64,000 nt of DNA from Gracilaria vermiculophylla. Taxonomy: Eukaryota; Rhodophyta; Florideophyceae; Gracilariales; Gracilariaceae. The DNA lies in NCBI GenBank assembly GCA_019155205.2, contig JAHNZQ020000004.1, positions 4,709,602 to 4,773,601 on the forward strand, written 5' to 3'. Below the pieces are notes generated by a model. It was not told the origin of the DNA. It ran no database searches and saw only the letters and a program-made list of their open reading frames with translations. The translations under genes and the position numbers were made by a program. This document shows, in pieces, positions 63,739-64,000 of the stretch. Position 1 is the stretch's first letter. Every line of letters starts with the position of its first letter.

Positions 63739-64000
63739 GGTGGTGGGGGGGAGTTTGATGGCAAGACTGAATGTGTGCATGGACAATGGCACAGAGAAGT
63801 AAATGAAACGAGGTTGCGATAGTGATGTGATGTGGGCCGTGGCGCGAGATGGTTGCGAGGGCTGTGTGTTGATTGGGGGGGATGTGATTGGGGCTGCGGG
63901 CGGTTGCGGCTGGGGGTACAGTATGAGGAAGCACATGTTGGGTGGTGTTGGTGCGTGGCGGGCGCAGACGGCACGCGTGTTGCGAAGATGCACTGCTGGT
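63739..64000. other. 3' flank of bS18m to window end
   Basis: G-rich 3' flank with no supportable gene. Opposite-strand Pro-rich frames that cross it are composition artefacts. Confidence 0.4.

Noticed and set aside
62877..63758. Gly/Ala-rich plus-strand frame of 293 codons
   Set aside because: It reads through both splice sites of bS18m in the wrong frame; composition artefact of GC-rich DNA.
62642..63993. Long Pro/Ser/Arg-rich minus-strand frames (430, 344 and 276 codons)
   Set aside because: They mirror the very GC-rich bS18m exons, are made of low-complexity Pro/Arg/Ser and contain no domain. The plus-strand three-exon model explains the region.

Overview
The window is nuclear DNA from a eukaryote. 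Genes are monocistronic, sit on both strands, and carry a few short GT-AG introns (about 74-190 nt, several with a perfect GTAAGT donor). A 100-N gap marks a scaffold join. The organism is probably an alga: it encodes a full-length 15-cis-zeta-carotene isomerase (carotenoid pathway of plastids and cyanobacteria) and an adenylate kinase-NAD kinase fusion. Low intron density and mixed base composition would suit a simple red alga, but that is inference. The species cannot be fixed from sequence alone.

Layout. 0.8-28 kb is a gene-rich host segment: TRAPPC2 (3 exons), the DDX10/Dbp4 RNA helicase, TRAPPC9/Trs120, a dihydroxyacetone kinase, a PITH-domain protein, Sm protein G, ribosomal protein uS10 (RPS20), the AK-NAD kinase fusion, two sigma-type GSTs in tandem, a TauE/SafE membrane protein, tRNA-Arg(ACG), a NOL8-like RRM protein and an F-box protein. 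28.9-58.1 kb is a transposon-dominated block bounded by two copies of a serpin gene in direct repeat. Inside are a decayed PIF/Harbinger transposase, two decayed Ty3/gypsy elements in opposite orientations (the left one with a chromodomain), five copies of one LTR of about 554 bp, a separate short LTR spanning the assembly gap, gag-like debris and an AT-rich patch with a mariner-like fragment. 58.4-64 kb is host sequence again: DDI1, TRAPPC6/Trs33, Z-ISO and mitochondrial ribosomal protein bS18m.

How it fits together. Three TRAPP subunits (C2, C9, C6) lie in one 64-kb window. C2 is known as the adaptor that joins C9/Trs120 to the core in TRAPPII, and C6 is a core subunit. DDX10, the NOL8-like protein, uS10, bS18m and SmG serve ribosome and mRNA production. 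The two serpins are almost identical except in the reactive-centre loop and at the N-terminus. Several LTR insertions show clean 5-bp target duplications, and on removal the interrupted frame closes exactly, which gives a relative insertion order. No CRISPR, phage or operon structure is present.
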